Made by a program: the position numbers and the translations under genes
Shown: in pieces, positions 43,171 through 52,405 of the stretch
How positions within the stretch are numbered: position 1 is the stretch's first letter
How the letters are laid out: every line of letters starts with the position of its first letter
Assembly (NCBI RefSeq): GCF_013377785.1
Contig: NZ_JABXWT010000009.1
Location: 1-64,000 of the forward strand
Source: Ruegeria haliotis
GTDB taxonomy: Bacteria > Pseudomonadota > Alphaproteobacteria > Rhodobacterales > Rhodobacteraceae
DNA length: 64,000 nucleotides
Direction of reading: 5' to 3'
The notes under the pieces: generated by a model
What the model was told of the DNA's origin: nothing
Database searches by the model: none
What the model saw: only the letters and a program-made list of their open reading frames with translations

Positions 43171-43294
43171 CCGCTCCTCCTCATTTCGGGTGCAGGTTGG
43201 CACAACAGATGAGGGCGTTAAAGGGCCAAGGGTTTACATCATTGTGTCATCCCCTAGGGTTGGGCGTTCATTCCTATAAAGGTCGGAGATCAAC

Positions 43295-43723
43295 ATGACC
43301 GAAATCAAACAAGGCGACACGGTTCGCATCCACTATACCGGGACGCTGTTGGACGGAAACGTCTTCGACAGTTCCGAGGGACGCGATCCGCTGGAGTTCG
43401 AGGTCGGCTCGGGGCAGATCATCCCCGGTCTGGACAGCGCCATGCCCGGTTTGTCGGTTGGTGAGAAAAAGCGGGTCGAGATTGCCTGCGTCGATGCGTA
43501 CGGCCCAATCAATCCGGGGATGCGTCAGGATATTCCGCGCGAAGGCATTCCCGATGATATCCCGCTGGAACCCGGTACACAGTTGCAAATGCAAACGCCG
43601 GATGGACAGGCACTGCCGGTCACCGTTGTCGAGGCAAATGATGCGACAGTGACACTGGATGCGAACCACCCGCTAGCCGGGCAGGATCTGGTTTTTGAGA
43701 TCGAGGTTGTTTCGATCAACTAG
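43295..43723 (+). CDS. FKBP-type peptidyl-prolyl isomerase, SlyD-like
   Basis: A 142-residue protein with the FKBP half-domain TVRIHYTGTLLDGNVFDSS and FEVGSGQIIPGLDSAMPG, followed by a SlyD-type insert-in-flap region. It lacks the His/Cys-rich nickel-binding tail of E. coli SlyD. Cytosolic foldase, monocistronic by appearance. GC-rich sequence with a weak hairpin follows the stop. Confidence 0.9.
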   Translation: MTEIKQGDTVRIHYTGTLLDGNVFDSSEGRDPLEFEVGSGQIIPGLDSAMPGLSVGEKKRVEIACVDAYGPINPGMRQDIPREGIPDDIPLEPGTQLQMQTPDGQALPVTVVEANDATVTLDANHPLAGQDLVFEIEVVSIN

Positions 43724-43755
43724 GCATTGTCCCGGTCGCCTGAGCGGCCAGGGTA

Positions 43756-43935
43756 CTAACCGAGCAGGGCTTTTACAGCTTCGCGAATTGGTGGCTGTGT
43801 GAAAAACACGAACAGCAGCAGCAATGAGGTCAGCGTCAGCAACAGTATTCTGGCGCGACCACTCAGAAAGCCCTGCTTTCGTCGAGCAGTCGAACTTCGC
43901 GGGTTATTGGCTATGATCTGGTCAAGTTTGCTCAT
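43756..43935 (-). CDS. Small single-pass membrane protein
   Basis: A 59-residue protein from ATG 43935 (MSKLDQIIANNP), preceded by AGGGA; the longer frame upstream has no good start. A basic stretch (ARRKQGFLSGRAR) precedes one hydrophobic helix (ILLLTLTSLLLLFVFF), so the N-terminus is probably cytosolic. It lies 59 bases after fabI on the same strand and may be cotranscribed with the fab operon. I do not recognise a family. Confidence 0.6.
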   Translation of the reverse strand: MSKLDQIIANNPRSSTARRKQGFLSGRARILLLTLTSLLLLFVFFTQPPIREAVKALLG

Positions 43936-43994
43936 ATTGGTATCCCTGCCGCTGAAAGATGGTGAAATCTTGGCAGTGGCAGGGAAATATATGG

Positions 43995-44786
43995 TCACAT
44001 GAAATCGGGCTGTGGCATTCCCAGAACATGAAAGCCGCCATCAACGCGGATGATTTCGCCTGATGTGCACGATCCCGCATCCGAGGCGAGATAAACGGCG
44101 GTGCCGCCGACGGCTTCGAGCGTGGCGTTCGAGCGCATGGGCGCATTCTGATCGCAGAATTTATAGGTTTTACGCGCACCACCGATGGCGGCGCCGGCCA
44201 GAGTTTTCATTGGCCCGGGCGAGATCGCGTTTACCCGAATACCCTCGGGGCCCAGGTCGTTCGCCAGGTACCGTGTCGCCGATTCCAGTGCCGCCTTGGC
44301 GACGCCCATGACGTTGTAGTTTGGCACAACCTTGTTCGAGCCCTGATAGGTCAAGGTCAGCAATGTGCCACCATTGTCCTGCATCAGCGGATAAGCACGA
44401 CGTGCGACTTCGATGAAGGAATAGGCCGAAACGTCCATCGAGTGTTTGAAATTGGCGCGTGTCGTATTCAGGAACCGGCCTGTCAGTTCGGATTTGTCCG
44501 AATAGGCGATGGCGTGGACCACAAAGTCGATGGTTGGCCAGCGTGCGCCCAATTCGTCAAATGCCCGATCCAACGAGGCATCGTCAGTGACATCCGCGTC
44601 GACCATGAAGTCGCTGCCAAGGCTTTGGGCCAGCGGCTCCAACCGCTTGCCGAAGGCCTCGCCCTGATAGGTGAATGCCAGTTCAGCGCCCGCCTCGTGC
44701 ATGGCCTTGGCAATGCCCCACGCGATTGAGCGGTCGTTTGCCACTCCCATGATCAGGCCGCGTTTACCCTTTAGAAGTTCCGACAT
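43995..44786 (-). CDS. fabI: Enoyl-[acyl-carrier-protein] reductase (NADH)
   Basis: About 263 residues from ATG 44786 (MSELLKGKRGLIMG); a GTG nine bases upstream is less likely. FabI performs the last reduction of fatty-acid elongation. NAD site GLIMGVANDRSIAWGIAKAM, catalytic Tyr/Tyr-x6-Lys in LTYQGSNKVV and YNVMGVAK, and the C-terminal GEIIRVDGGFHVLGM. It follows fabB by five bases in the operon fabA-fabB-fabI. Confidence 0.96.
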   Translation of the reverse strand: MSELLKGKRGLIMGVANDRSIAWGIAKAMHEAGAELAFTYQGEAFGKRLEPLAQSLGSDFMVDADVTDDASLDRAFDELGARWPTIDFVVHAIAYSDKSELTGRFLNTTRANFKHSMDVSAYSFIEVARRAYPLMQDNGGTLLTLTYQGSNKVVPNYNVMGVAKAALESATRYLANDLGPEGIRVNAISPGPMKTLAGAAIGGARKTYKFCDQNAPMRSNATLEAVGGTAVYLASDAGSCTSGEIIRVDGGFHVLGMPQPDFM

Positions 44787-44791
44787 CACAT

Positions 44792-46021
44792 TCACCCGTT
44801 ATACTTGGACAGAACCATGGATCCGTTTGTGCCGCCAAAGCCGAAGCTGTTGGTCATCACACTGTCCAAGCCTGCGTTTTCAACCACTTGAGTTGCAATT
44901 TCACCGGGCAGGATGCCTTCGGCAAGAGTGTCGACGTTGATCGACGGCGTAATAAAATCATGGCGCAGCATCAGCAGACAGAAGATCGTCTCAAGCGCAC
45001 CGGCCGCGCCCTGCGCGTGACCTGTCATCGATTTGGTCGATGAAATTGGCGGCACATTGCCTTCGCCAAAGATGCGGCGCACTGCTTCAACCTCACCGAC
45101 ATCACCGACCGGGGTCGATGTGCCATGGGCATTGATGTACCCGACTTTGCGACCTTCGGGGACGGTTGCCAACGCAAGGCGCATTGCGCGCTCGCCGCCT
45201 TCGCCAGACGGGGCCACCATATCGTGCCCGTCCGAGGTGGCGGCAAAGCCAGTCACTTCGGCATAGATTTTGGCACCGCGGGCCACGGCGTGTTCCAGAT
45301 CTTCCAGAACCACGATGCCACCACCACCGGAGATCACGAACCCATCGCGGTCCTGATCGAAGGCACGGGATGCCTTTTCCGGAGTATCGTTGTATTTCGA
45401 GGACATCGCGCCCATGGCGTCAAACAGACAGGACAAGGTCCAGTCCAGTTCTTCGCCGCCGCCGGCGAACATCACGTCCTGCTTGCCCATCATGATCTGT
45501 TCCGCCGCGTTGCCGATGCAGTGCAGGGATGTCGAGCAGGCTGATGTGATCGAATAGTTGATGCCCTTGATCTTGAACGCGGTCGCGAGGTTGGCTGAAA
45601 TGGTCGAGCACATGCACTTTGGCACCGCGAAGGGGCCGATGCGCTTGGTCGCGCCGTTTTTCAGAACCGTCTGGTGCGCTGTCAGCATGGCGCTGGTCGA
45701 TGGGCCACCAGACCCGGCCACCAGACCGGTGCGTGGGTTTGTGACCTGATCTTCCGTCAGCCCCGCATCGGTAATCGCCTGGCTCATGGCGATATGGGCA
45801 TAGGCCGCGCCGGGGCCCATGAAACGCAGGGTGCGTTTGTCCACATGCTCGGCCACGTCGATTTTCAGCGATCCGGCGATCTGGCTGCGAAAGCCATGTT
45901 CGACCATCTGCTCATTGGCCTCGATGCCGGATTTGCCTGCTTTGAGCGAGGCGAGAACCTCTTCGGCATTGTTCCCGATGGAGGAAACAACCCCCAACCC
46001 GGTGACGACGACGCGACGCAT
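44792..46021 (-). CDS. fabB: Beta-ketoacyl-ACP synthase I
   Basis: A 409-residue condensing enzyme needed for unsaturated fatty acid elongation. The Cys-His-His triad is seen in ITSACSTSLHCIGNA, INAHGTSTPVGD and MTGHAQGAAGALE. The first residues MRRVVVTGLGVVSSIGN match FabB. It sits between fabA and fabI, the usual pairing with the FabA dehydratase/isomerase. FabB rather than FabF is assigned from length and position after fabA. Confidence 0.95.
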   Translation of the reverse strand: MRRVVVTGLGVVSSIGNNAEEVLASLKAGKSGIEANEQMVEHGFRSQIAGSLKIDVAEHVDKRTLRFMGPGAAYAHIAMSQAITDAGLTEDQVTNPRTGLVAGSGGPSTSAMLTAHQTVLKNGATKRIGPFAVPKCMCSTISANLATAFKIKGINYSITSACSTSLHCIGNAAEQIMMGKQDVMFAGGGEELDWTLSCLFDAMGAMSSKYNDTPEKASRAFDQDRDGFVISGGGGIVVLEDLEHAVARGAKIYAEVTGFAATSDGHDMVAPSGEGGERAMRLALATVPEGRKVGYINAHGTSTPVGDVGEVEAVRRIFGEGNVPPISSTKSMTGHAQGAAGALETIFCLLMLRHDFITPSINVDTLAEGILPGEIATQVVENAGLDSVMTNSFGFGGTNGSMVLSKYNG

Positions 46022-46052
46022 AGGCGTACTCCTTATTTGGGCCAGTTCAGGC

Positions 46053-46562
46053 TCAGGCTTCTGAAAGAACGACTCTCATGTCTTTGACGTCGTAGATCAT
46101 CTCGCCATCAGCTTCCACGATACCATCCGCCACACCCATCGTCAGTCGACGCGTTTGGATCGCTTTTTTGAAGTCTATCTTATAGGTCAACATCTTCCGG
46201 TCCGGACGCACCATTCCGGTAAGTCTGACCTCACCAACGCCAACGGCCATACCGCGCCCCTGCCAACCGCGCCAACCCAGGTTAAAGCCGGTCAATTGCC
46301 ACAACCCATCCAAACCCAGGCACCCGGGCATGATCGGGTTACCTGGGAAATGGCAGTCAAAGAACCAAAGGTCAGGCGTGATATCAAATTCAGCGAAAAC
46401 ATGGCCTTTACCATGAGCACCGCCATCGCCGGAAATGTCGGTGATCCGGTCCATCATCAGCATCGGCGGGGCGGGCAATTGCGCATTGCCCGGGCCGAAT
46501 AATTCGCCACGGGCGCATTTCAGCAGATCGTCTTTGTCAAAGCTGCTCGGGAATTGGGCCAT
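46053..46562 (-). CDS. fabA: 3-hydroxydecanoyl-ACP dehydratase/isomerase
   Basis: A 169-residue protein from ATG 46562 ([14 protein letters not shown]), with AGGAG about ten bases upstream; the longer frame upstream is non-coding. FabA introduces the double bond of unsaturated fatty acids. The active-site His is in [13 protein letters not shown] and the Asp in [11 protein letters not shown]. It starts the operon with fabB and fabI and is divergent from the irr-type gene. Confidence 0.95.
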   Translation of the reverse strand: MAQFPSSFDKDDLLKCARGELFGPGNAQLPAPPMLMMDRITDISGDGGAHGKGHVFAEFDITPDLWFFDCHFPGNPIMPGCLGLDGLWQLTGFNLGWRGWQGRGMAVGVGEVRLTGMVRPDRKMLTYKIDFKKAIQTRRLTMGVADGIVEADGEMIYDVKDMRVVLSEA

Positions 46563-46683
46563 TCTGCCGCCTCTCCTGCCAAGGGTCCGTTTGTTATATC
46601 TGGTCTCGTCTAGCACCCGTTTGCAAGGTCCTGCAAGAGCGCCCCGCCACATCATGTTGTGCGCGCAACATTCTTTGCGAATG

Positions 46684-46699
46684 AATTTCATTTGAAATT
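46684..46699. promoter_or_regulatory. Inverted repeat in the fabA-irr divergent promoter region
   Basis: AATTTCA-TT-TGAAATT is a perfect seven-base inverted repeat in the 188-base gap between fabA and the Fur/Irr-type gene, with an AT-rich ATATATAAGA tract 30 bases downstream. AT-rich repeats of this form are typical Fur/Irr-superfamily sites, so autoregulation by the adjacent regulator is plausible. Not tested. Confidence 0.4.
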
Positions 46700-46750
46700 A
46701 CCGGCAGAGCACCCCTATATATAAGACAGCAGAAATTGGGTATCGGATTG

Positions 46751-47170
46751 ATGACACCTCAGAGCCGAAACATCGCAACAAACTGGTTGGTAGATGCCGG
46801 ATTGCGCCCGACGCGTCAGCGTGTGGCGCTGGCTGAGCTTTTGGTGGGTGACGGGCGGCATCGCCACGTAACAGCCGAAAGCCTTTTCGAGTCGGCTAAA
46901 ACTGCCGGGGATGCCGTGTCTCTGGCCACCGTCTACAACACCCTGCGCGCGTTCTGCGAGGCCGGTGTTCTGCAAGAAATCACGGTAGACGGCTCAAAAA
47001 GTTACTTCGACACGAACACCCATGATCACCCGCATTTCTTTTGGGAAGACGAGAGCCGCCTAAGCGATGCGCCGTCTGAAGAACTGGTCATTCAACGTCT
47101 GCCTGCAGCCCCCGAAGGGGTCGAGATTGCCTCCGTCGATGTGGTCATACGGCTGCGGAAGAAACAGTAG
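46751..47170 (+). CDS. irr: Irr/Fur-family iron-responsive regulator
   Basis: A 139-residue protein from ATG 46751 (MTPQSRNIATNWL); a TTG 15 bases upstream is also in frame. The DNA-binding domain has GLRPTRQRVALAELL and VSLATVYNTLRAFCEAGVL. The metal/heme region NTHDHPHFFWEDESRL resembles Irr. The N-terminal heme-regulatory GCP motif of Bradyrhizobium Irr is absent, as in many rhodobacterial Irr proteins. Irr controls heme and iron genes in Alphaproteobacteria. Converges with the LysR gene with a single base between stops. Confidence 0.85.
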   Translation: MTPQSRNIATNWLVDAGLRPTRQRVALAELLVGDGRHRHVTAESLFESAKTAGDAVSLATVYNTLRAFCEAGVLQEITVDGSKSYFDTNTHDHPHFFWEDESRLSDAPSEELVIQRLPAAPEGVEIASVDVVIRLRKKQ

Positions 47171-47171
47171 C

Positions 47172-48068
47172 CTAGGGCGCTTTCAGACATTCAAACAAAG
47201 CACATTCTGCAATCTGTAGTGTTGCGTCAGTTGGGCCTGTGCCGTGACGTGCCAGAACGACCGCCTCGGGCGCATCTGGATTGCTGATCGGCAGGCTAAC
47301 CAGTCGGCGGTCGTCGTAGCTGAGAGTGTTGCGCGGGCTGGCATAACTGATACCGATTCCCTCGTTATGAGCCGCCAGACTACGCTGGATTTCCAGAGAC
47401 GCGGCGCGATGGGCGACCGTTGGGCTTAGTCCGTTCCGCCGAAACAATCCCAGGACATGTTGCGCTGATAAGCCTTCGTTAGACAGGATCAGGGGGTGGC
47501 GCTCCAGTTCGGACAGCGTGACCTGACAAGCCCGGGCCAGAGGGTGATCGGGTGACAGGATCGCGTGCGGTCGGCTTTCAAATAATGTTTGTCGAACAAA
47601 TCCGGCGTCCATTCCCAGATCGTAGGTGATTGCAATATCCACCTGATCATCGATCAGGCCGGTCATCAGCCCCTCGAACCCGTCTACAACATATGTCACC
47701 GATACGTCCGGCAAAGCGTTCCGCAGCTGATGCAGGGCAGGAGCTAGGTGGAACGGGGCCAGATCAATGAAACACCCCAACCGCACATGCGTTGCGCCCT
47801 GAGTTGCCGTGGCGGAAGTTTCCAGCCGCGCAGCTTTGTTCAGGATATCTTCAGCCTGCTCGATGAATCTGCGGCCTTGTGGGGGCAAAGCCATCGCTGC
47901 TCCGCGCCTGCGGATAAATAGCGGGTACCCCAGATGCGCTTCGACACGCGTCAAAGCAGTTGAAAGTGCGGGTTGCGATACGTTGAGGTGCTGAGCGGCG
48001 GAGGATAAGCTGCCGTGCCGCCCAATGGCGCAAACATATTCGTACTGGCGCAGTGAAATATATAACAT
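47172..48068 (-). CDS. LysR-family transcriptional regulator
   Basis: A 298-residue regulator from ATG 48068 (MLYISLRQYEYVCAIG). The N-terminal helix-turn-helix GSLSSAAQHLNVSQPALSTAL is clear. The effector domain has RLGCFIDLAPFHLAPAL and DLGMDAGFVRQTLFESRPH, which resembles the CysB/NocR-like group. It is divergent from the PhyH-type dioxygenase gene with 74 bases between, so it very likely regulates that gene. Ligand unknown. Confidence 0.9.
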   Translation of the reverse strand: MLYISLRQYEYVCAIGRHGSLSSAAQHLNVSQPALSTALTRVEAHLGYPLFIRRRGAAMALPPQGRRFIEQAEDILNKAARLETSATATQGATHVRLGCFIDLAPFHLAPALHQLRNALPDVSVTYVVDGFEGLMTGLIDDQVDIAITYDLGMDAGFVRQTLFESRPHAILSPDHPLARACQVTLSELERHPLILSNEGLSAQHVLGLFRRNGLSPTVAHRAASLEIQRSLAAHNEGIGISYASPRNTLSYDDRRLVSLPISNPDAPEAVVLARHGTGPTDATLQIAECALFECLKAP

Positions 48069-48142
48069 GAGATTAATACTATCTTCGAAAGATATGAATT
48101 GAACAGAGGGCACGATCCGGCGCAAAACCACAGGATCAACTC

Positions 48143-48952
48143 ATGGAGACCGATATGCCGCATCCTCTCGTTTCTCAGGACATGATCGACACCTTTCACG
48201 CCGACGGCGTTGTTCTGGTCAAAGGTCTTTTTGCCGATCATGTGAATCAGTTGCGCGATGGGGTGGCGATGAACATGGCTGAGCCCGGGCCTTATGCGTC
48301 CGAGAACAAGAAAGACGGCGAATCCGGTCGGTTTTTTGACGACTACTGCAACTGGACTCGTATTCCGCAGTTTCGCGAGGTGATCGCCACATCGCCGGTG
48401 GCCGAAGTGGCCGCAGACCTTATGCAATCGCAAAGCGTGCAGATGTTCCACGACCATGTTCTGGTCAAAGAACCCGGAACATCGATGGCCACGCCCTGGC
48501 ATCAAGACGGTCCCTATTACTTCGTCGAGGGGCAGCAGACGATCAGTTTCTGGTCTCCGCTGGACGCGGTCAAGCAGGCGACGCTGCGCTGCGTGGCCGG
48601 CTCGCATCGCTGGAAGAAAGAGGTTTTGCCGACCCGCTGGGTGTCCGAAGAAGGATTTTTCGCGGATGAAGGGCAATACATCCCCGTGCCCGACCCGGAT
48701 GCTGAGGGAATGAAGGTGGTCGAGTTCGAAATGGAGCCCGGAGATGCGGTGGCCTTCAACTATCGCACGTTGCACGGGGCGCGGGGCAACCAGTCGGATA
48801 GTCGCCGCAGGGCATTCTCGCTGCGACTGGTGGGGGATGATGCGCGCTATGTAGAACGTCCGGGCCGCACCTCGCCGCCGTTTCCGGGGCATGACATGAC
48901 ACCCGGGCAGCGTCTTCGCGAAGACTGGTTTCCGGTTTTGCTAAAGCGTTGA
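48143..48952 (+). CDS. Phytanoyl-CoA dioxygenase (PhyH) family protein
   Basis: A 269-residue Fe(II)/2-oxoglutarate-dependent dioxygenase. The facial triad is in TPWHQDGPYYF (His-x-Asp) and LHGARGNQS (distal His), with the 2-oxoglutarate Arg in RRRAFSLRLVGDD. The length fits PhyH. Divergent from a LysR regulator. Known relatives hydroxylate fatty acyl-CoAs, ectoine or other small molecules; the substrate here is unknown. Confidence 0.87.
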   Translation: METDMPHPLVSQDMIDTFHADGVVLVKGLFADHVNQLRDGVAMNMAEPGPYASENKKDGESGRFFDDYCNWTRIPQFREVIATSPVAEVAADLMQSQSVQMFHDHVLVKEPGTSMATPWHQDGPYYFVEGQQTISFWSPLDAVKQATLRCVAGSHRWKKEVLPTRWVSEEGFFADEGQYIPVPDPDAEGMKVVEFEMEPGDAVAFNYRTLHGARGNQSDSRRRAFSLRLVGDDARYVERPGRTSPPFPGHDMTPGQRLREDWFPVLLKR

Positions 48953-49014
48953 TCAACAGGGTTCTTTTGCACGGGCGGTCAATCTTACGGAAAATGCTGC
49001 CGATTTAAGTGCGG

Positions 49015-49878
49015 TCAGAACCATTGACCCGGTTCGATCAGTCCAAGGTCAAGCAATTGGCTTGAGTTCCATTGGAATGGAACCGAGTTGCGCCAGCGGA
49101 AGGTCGGGATGTCAAAGGTTGAACCCGCATTGCTTTTTAGGGCTTTGGCGGCACGGAACGAACAGATGGCTGCCGTCAGATTGTGATGCCAGGGGCAGGA
49201 GTAGGTGTTGTATTCCGGCTCGTTGAACGTGTGATCTGACCGCAGGGTCAGCCCACTCCGAGCCTTGAACAGGGAGATCCTGTCGATCCGGCGGCGTTCG
49301 TAGGGGATGTGATCCTCGAACCGCCAGCGCAGGCCGCCCGACATGTCCAACTGGCGATCCATTGGCTGTCCCACCGCGTCGTGGCGGGCGTGGGCATAAT
49401 ACCCTGTGCTGTCGAACATCGCATGATCCGGCGCCACGCCATTGGGATAAGTGCCCAGATCATCTGCATACAGGTCGATGACGTGGCTGAGCATAGCAGT
49501 GCGGCGCTCTTCGCTGTGAAAGGCCAGCATTTCACTGATACTGCGCGTTTCGCAGAACGGAAAAAACAAGTACTCGGAATTGTAGCAGTAGTACAACCAG
49601 ACGTCGGGTGCGGATTGAATGATCTGGTTGATTGTCTCGAACACAACCGACCGAGGCGCGCATTTTAAAGTAACACGATGGACGACATCGCCCAGATCCT
49701 CGCCCAGTTGAAATTCTGCGGGCATGAACGCGATCACAGATGTGAACCCAAGTTTCAGGTGATGGCGCAGGGTGCCATCCAGTTCCACGTCATCCTCGGC
49801 AAAAACCAAAGCGATGGGACCTTTGGCCAATGCGGGCTGGCCTGTTTTCAGGAATTGATCGAGGGAATCGTATTGCAT
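49015..49878 (-). CDS. Glycosyltransferase-like conserved hypothetical protein
   Basis: A 287-residue protein. The opening IALVFAEDDVELDGTLRHHLKLGFTSVIAF resembles the Glyco_tranf_2_4/GT92-type entry, where an acidic pair marks the nucleotide-sugar site and the phrase 'HHLKLGF' is typical. The rest (WHHNLTAAICSFRAAKAL near the C-terminus) is not recognised. No signal peptide or membrane segment. Monocistronic, convergent with the dioxygenase gene and divergent from miaB. Function unknown. Confidence 0.6.
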   Translation of the reverse strand: MQYDSLDQFLKTGQPALAKGPIALVFAEDDVELDGTLRHHLKLGFTSVIAFMPAEFQLGEDLGDVVHRVTLKCAPRSVVFETINQIIQSAPDVWLYYCYNSEYLFFPFCETRSISEMLAFHSEERRTAMLSHVIDLYADDLGTYPNGVAPDHAMFDSTGYYAHARHDAVGQPMDRQLDMSGGLRWRFEDHIPYERRRIDRISLFKARSGLTLRSDHTFNEPEYNTYSCPWHHNLTAAICSFRAAKALKSNAGSTFDIPTFRWRNSVPFQWNSSQLLDLGLIEPGQWF

Positions 49879-50000
49879 TGCCGTTTTTCATTTCCGCCTT
49901 GCTGGAAAGTTCCGCCAAATTCGGGTAATTGCGCCTGCATTGCAAGCGGCGTTCGAAGCGTATAGATGCCGCCGATCCAGCGAATGCAAAGGCCCGACCC

Positions 50001-51320
50001 ATGTCCGAACCGAAAAAGCTGTTTATCAAGACCTACGGCTGCCAGATGAACGTGTACGACAGCGAGCGCATGGCGGAGGCGCTGGGCGGTCAGGGCTATG
50101 TCGAGACCAAAACCGCTGACGACGCGGATATGATTCTGTTGAATACCTGCCATATTCGCGAGAAGGCGGCAGAAAAGGTTTATTCCGAGCTGGGTCGGTT
50201 CAAGGGATTGAAGGCCGAAAAGCCTGATCTCAAAATCGGAGTCGCGGGTTGTGTCGCGCAGGCCGAAGGTCAAGAGATCATGCGCAGGCAACCGCTTGTC
50301 GATCTGGTGGTTGGCCCGCAAAGCTATCACCGCCTGCCCGAGATGGAGGCCAAGACCCGCGCCGGCGAAAAGGCGTTGGACACGGATTTCCCCGAAGAGG
50401 ACAAGTTCGAGAAGCTCAAGAACCGCCCCAAGGCCAAACGTGGACCGACGGCGTTTTTGACGGTGCAGGAAGGGTGCGACAAGTTCTGTGCCTTCTGCGT
50501 GGTGCCTTATACGCGCGGCGCCGAAGTCAGCCGTCCGGCAGACCGCATTCTGCGTGAGGCGCAGGATCTGGTCGAACGCGGCGTACGCGAGATCACTCTG
50601 CTGGGCCAGAACGTCAATGCCTATCACGGCGCGGGACCCAACGGGGACATGACACTGGCGGGTCTGATCTGGGAGTTGAACAAAGTCGACGGGTTAGAAC
50701 GTATTCGTTTCACGACGTCTCATCCCAATGACATGGCCGACGACTTGATCGAAGCGCATGGAACGTGTGAAAAACTGATGCCGTACCTGCATTTGCCGGT
50801 TCAGTCGGGTTCAGACACGATTCTGAAGCGTATGAACCGCAGCCACACCGCCGAGAGCTATTTGCGATTGGTCGAACGTATCCGCGCGGCGCGGCCTGAT
50901 ATAGTCATGTCAGGTGATTTCATCGTCGGGTTCCCGGAGGAAACCGAAGAGGATTTTCAGGCCACGTTGGATTTGGTTGAAGAGGTCAAATATGGATACG
51001 CGTACTCGTTTAAGTACTCGACGCGCCCCGGGACTCCGGCGGCCGAGCGGGCTCAGGTTGACCCGGACGCGGCGGATGACCGCCTGCAGCGCCTGCAAGC
51101 GCTGATCACGCGCCACCAAAGGGAAATCCAGGATTCGATGGTAGGGCGAAACGTCCGCGTTTTGTTCGAAAAAGCGGGCCGGTTGCCCGGGCAGATGGTT
51201 GGGAAATCCGAATACCTTCATTCTGTTCACGTGGTTGGCCCCGAGATTTCGGTTGGCGAGTTGCGGGACGTACGAATTACCGACTCTGGCACGAATTCCC
51301 TGGCGGGCACTTTGCTGTAA
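50001..51320 (+). CDS. miaB: tRNA-2-methylthio-N6-dimethylallyladenosine synthase
   Basis: A 439-residue radical-SAM methylthiotransferase from ATG 50001 ([17 protein letters not shown]); the frame extends upstream without a better start. It adds the methylthio group to i6A37 of tRNAs reading UNN codons. The N-terminal UPF0004 domain holds Cys in [21 protein letters not shown] and VAGCVAQ. The radical-SAM cluster is [15 protein letters not shown], and a TRAM domain is at the C-terminus. First of a run of core genes on the plus strand. Confidence 0.96.
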   Translation: MSEPKKLFIKTYGCQMNVYDSERMAEALGGQGYVETKTADDADMILLNTCHIREKAAEKVYSELGRFKGLKAEKPDLKIGVAGCVAQAEGQEIMRRQPLVDLVVGPQSYHRLPEMEAKTRAGEKALDTDFPEEDKFEKLKNRPKAKRGPTAFLTVQEGCDKFCAFCVVPYTRGAEVSRPADRILREAQDLVERGVREITLLGQNVNAYHGAGPNGDMTLAGLIWELNKVDGLERIRFTTSHPNDMADDLIEAHGTCEKLMPYLHLPVQSGSDTILKRMNRSHTAESYLRLVERIRAARPDIVMSGDFIVGFPEETEEDFQATLDLVEEVKYGYAYSFKYSTRPGTPAAERAQVDPDAADDRLQRLQALITRHQREIQDSMVGRNVRVLFEKAGRLPGQMVGKSEYLHSVHVVGPEISVGELRDVRITDSGTNSLAGTLL

Positions 51321-51503
51321 TTCGTTGGTTATCCGCTGTGCAGATACCATGCTTGGTGTTTGTTTCCAAAATTTACCCTTGATTTATCGCTTGGAACTAT
51401 GTTCCGAGGGAAGCCAGATTTTGTTCCAGACGCGGTTATCCGCTGCGAAGGTGTTTCAATCTGCGCTGATCCGACTTCCGGGTTGCAGCGATGGAGGGTA
51501 CGA

Positions 51504-52268
51504 GTGACGATCCTAGAGAGATTTAATTTGCCGAAATTCCGGCAAGCCCTGCCGATGGCGTCGGCAGTGACATTCTTTGCCAGCGCGACAATCGCCGGAG
51601 ATCTGACAGGCAATGTCACCGAGCCGGATGTGATCAGTCCGAAACGGTATGGCAGTGACGTCAGTGCGTTCTATCTTGGGATAAGCGGTGGTTATGGTTC
51701 GGGCGGAAAAGACCAATTTGGTCTCAGTACTCCGGCGGGCACTTTTGGGATTGGTGAGCAGGATCTGACCGGATCTTACGGCGGCATTCGGGGCGGCTGG
51801 CGTGGTGTTTTGCCTGCCAGAGGCGGCCGCGATTTTGTGTATGGCTTTGAATTTGGGTACGATTTTGGCTCAATCGAAGATAGTGTCACAACCCAGATCA
51901 GCGGCGAAACTGTTCAGGGTGGCACTGAAGTATCGGATGTCCTGTCGCTACGGTTCCGAAATGGCCTCACAAATCGCAGCAGGAGCGTCTTGTACTTCGT
52001 GACCGTCGGTTACGTTCTGGGGGATGTTGAAACAACAAACGGCATCGGATCCGGGTCAACGTTACGGTCTTTCGAAGATTCCGGCAGGCGAGGGGGCTTT
52101 TCGGCGAGTGTCGGGGCTGAACATCAGCTGAACGACAAGTGGTCGATCACCGGCGAGTACGAGTATGTGCAGTTCCAATCCGAAGACGTTCAGTTCGAAT
52201 CGGGGTTTTCGACAAAATCGACGCCTAGTTACCGCGGCCTGCGGTTTGGGCTGAACTACACGTTCTGA
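51504..52268 (+). CDS. Outer-membrane beta-barrel protein
   Basis: A 254-residue protein from GTG 51504, with a strong GGAGGG six bases upstream; the frame begins earlier without a ribosome site. A signal peptide is visible (FRQALPMASAVTFFASATIAG). The mature part has alternating strands (SAFYLGISGGYGSGGK, YGFEFGYDFGSI, GFSASVGAEHQL) and ends RFGLNYTF, with a C-terminal Phe as required by BamA. The closing glycine/aromatic pattern is that of small OmpA/Opa-like barrels. Function unknown. Confidence 0.78.
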   Translation: MTILERFNLPKFRQALPMASAVTFFASATIAGDLTGNVTEPDVISPKRYGSDVSAFYLGISGGYGSGGKDQFGLSTPAGTFGIGEQDLTGSYGGIRGGWRGVLPARGGRDFVYGFEFGYDFGSIEDSVTTQISGETVQGGTEVSDVLSLRFRNGLTNRSRSVLYFVTVGYVLGDVETTNGIGSGSTLRSFEDSGRRGGFSASVGAEHQLNDKWSITGEYEYVQFQSEDVQFESGFSTKSTPSYRGLRFGLNYTF

Positions 52269-52405
52269 CGTGACCTCGAATGGCCTTTGTTTCGGGCCCC
52301 CGTCGGCGGTTTTGTCATCAGTCGCGTAATTTTTGAAACTGTGGCTTGCGCCTACCAAGGCTTCTTGTCTACGCTCAAGGTGTAACGCCAAGACAGGAGA
52401 ACGTA

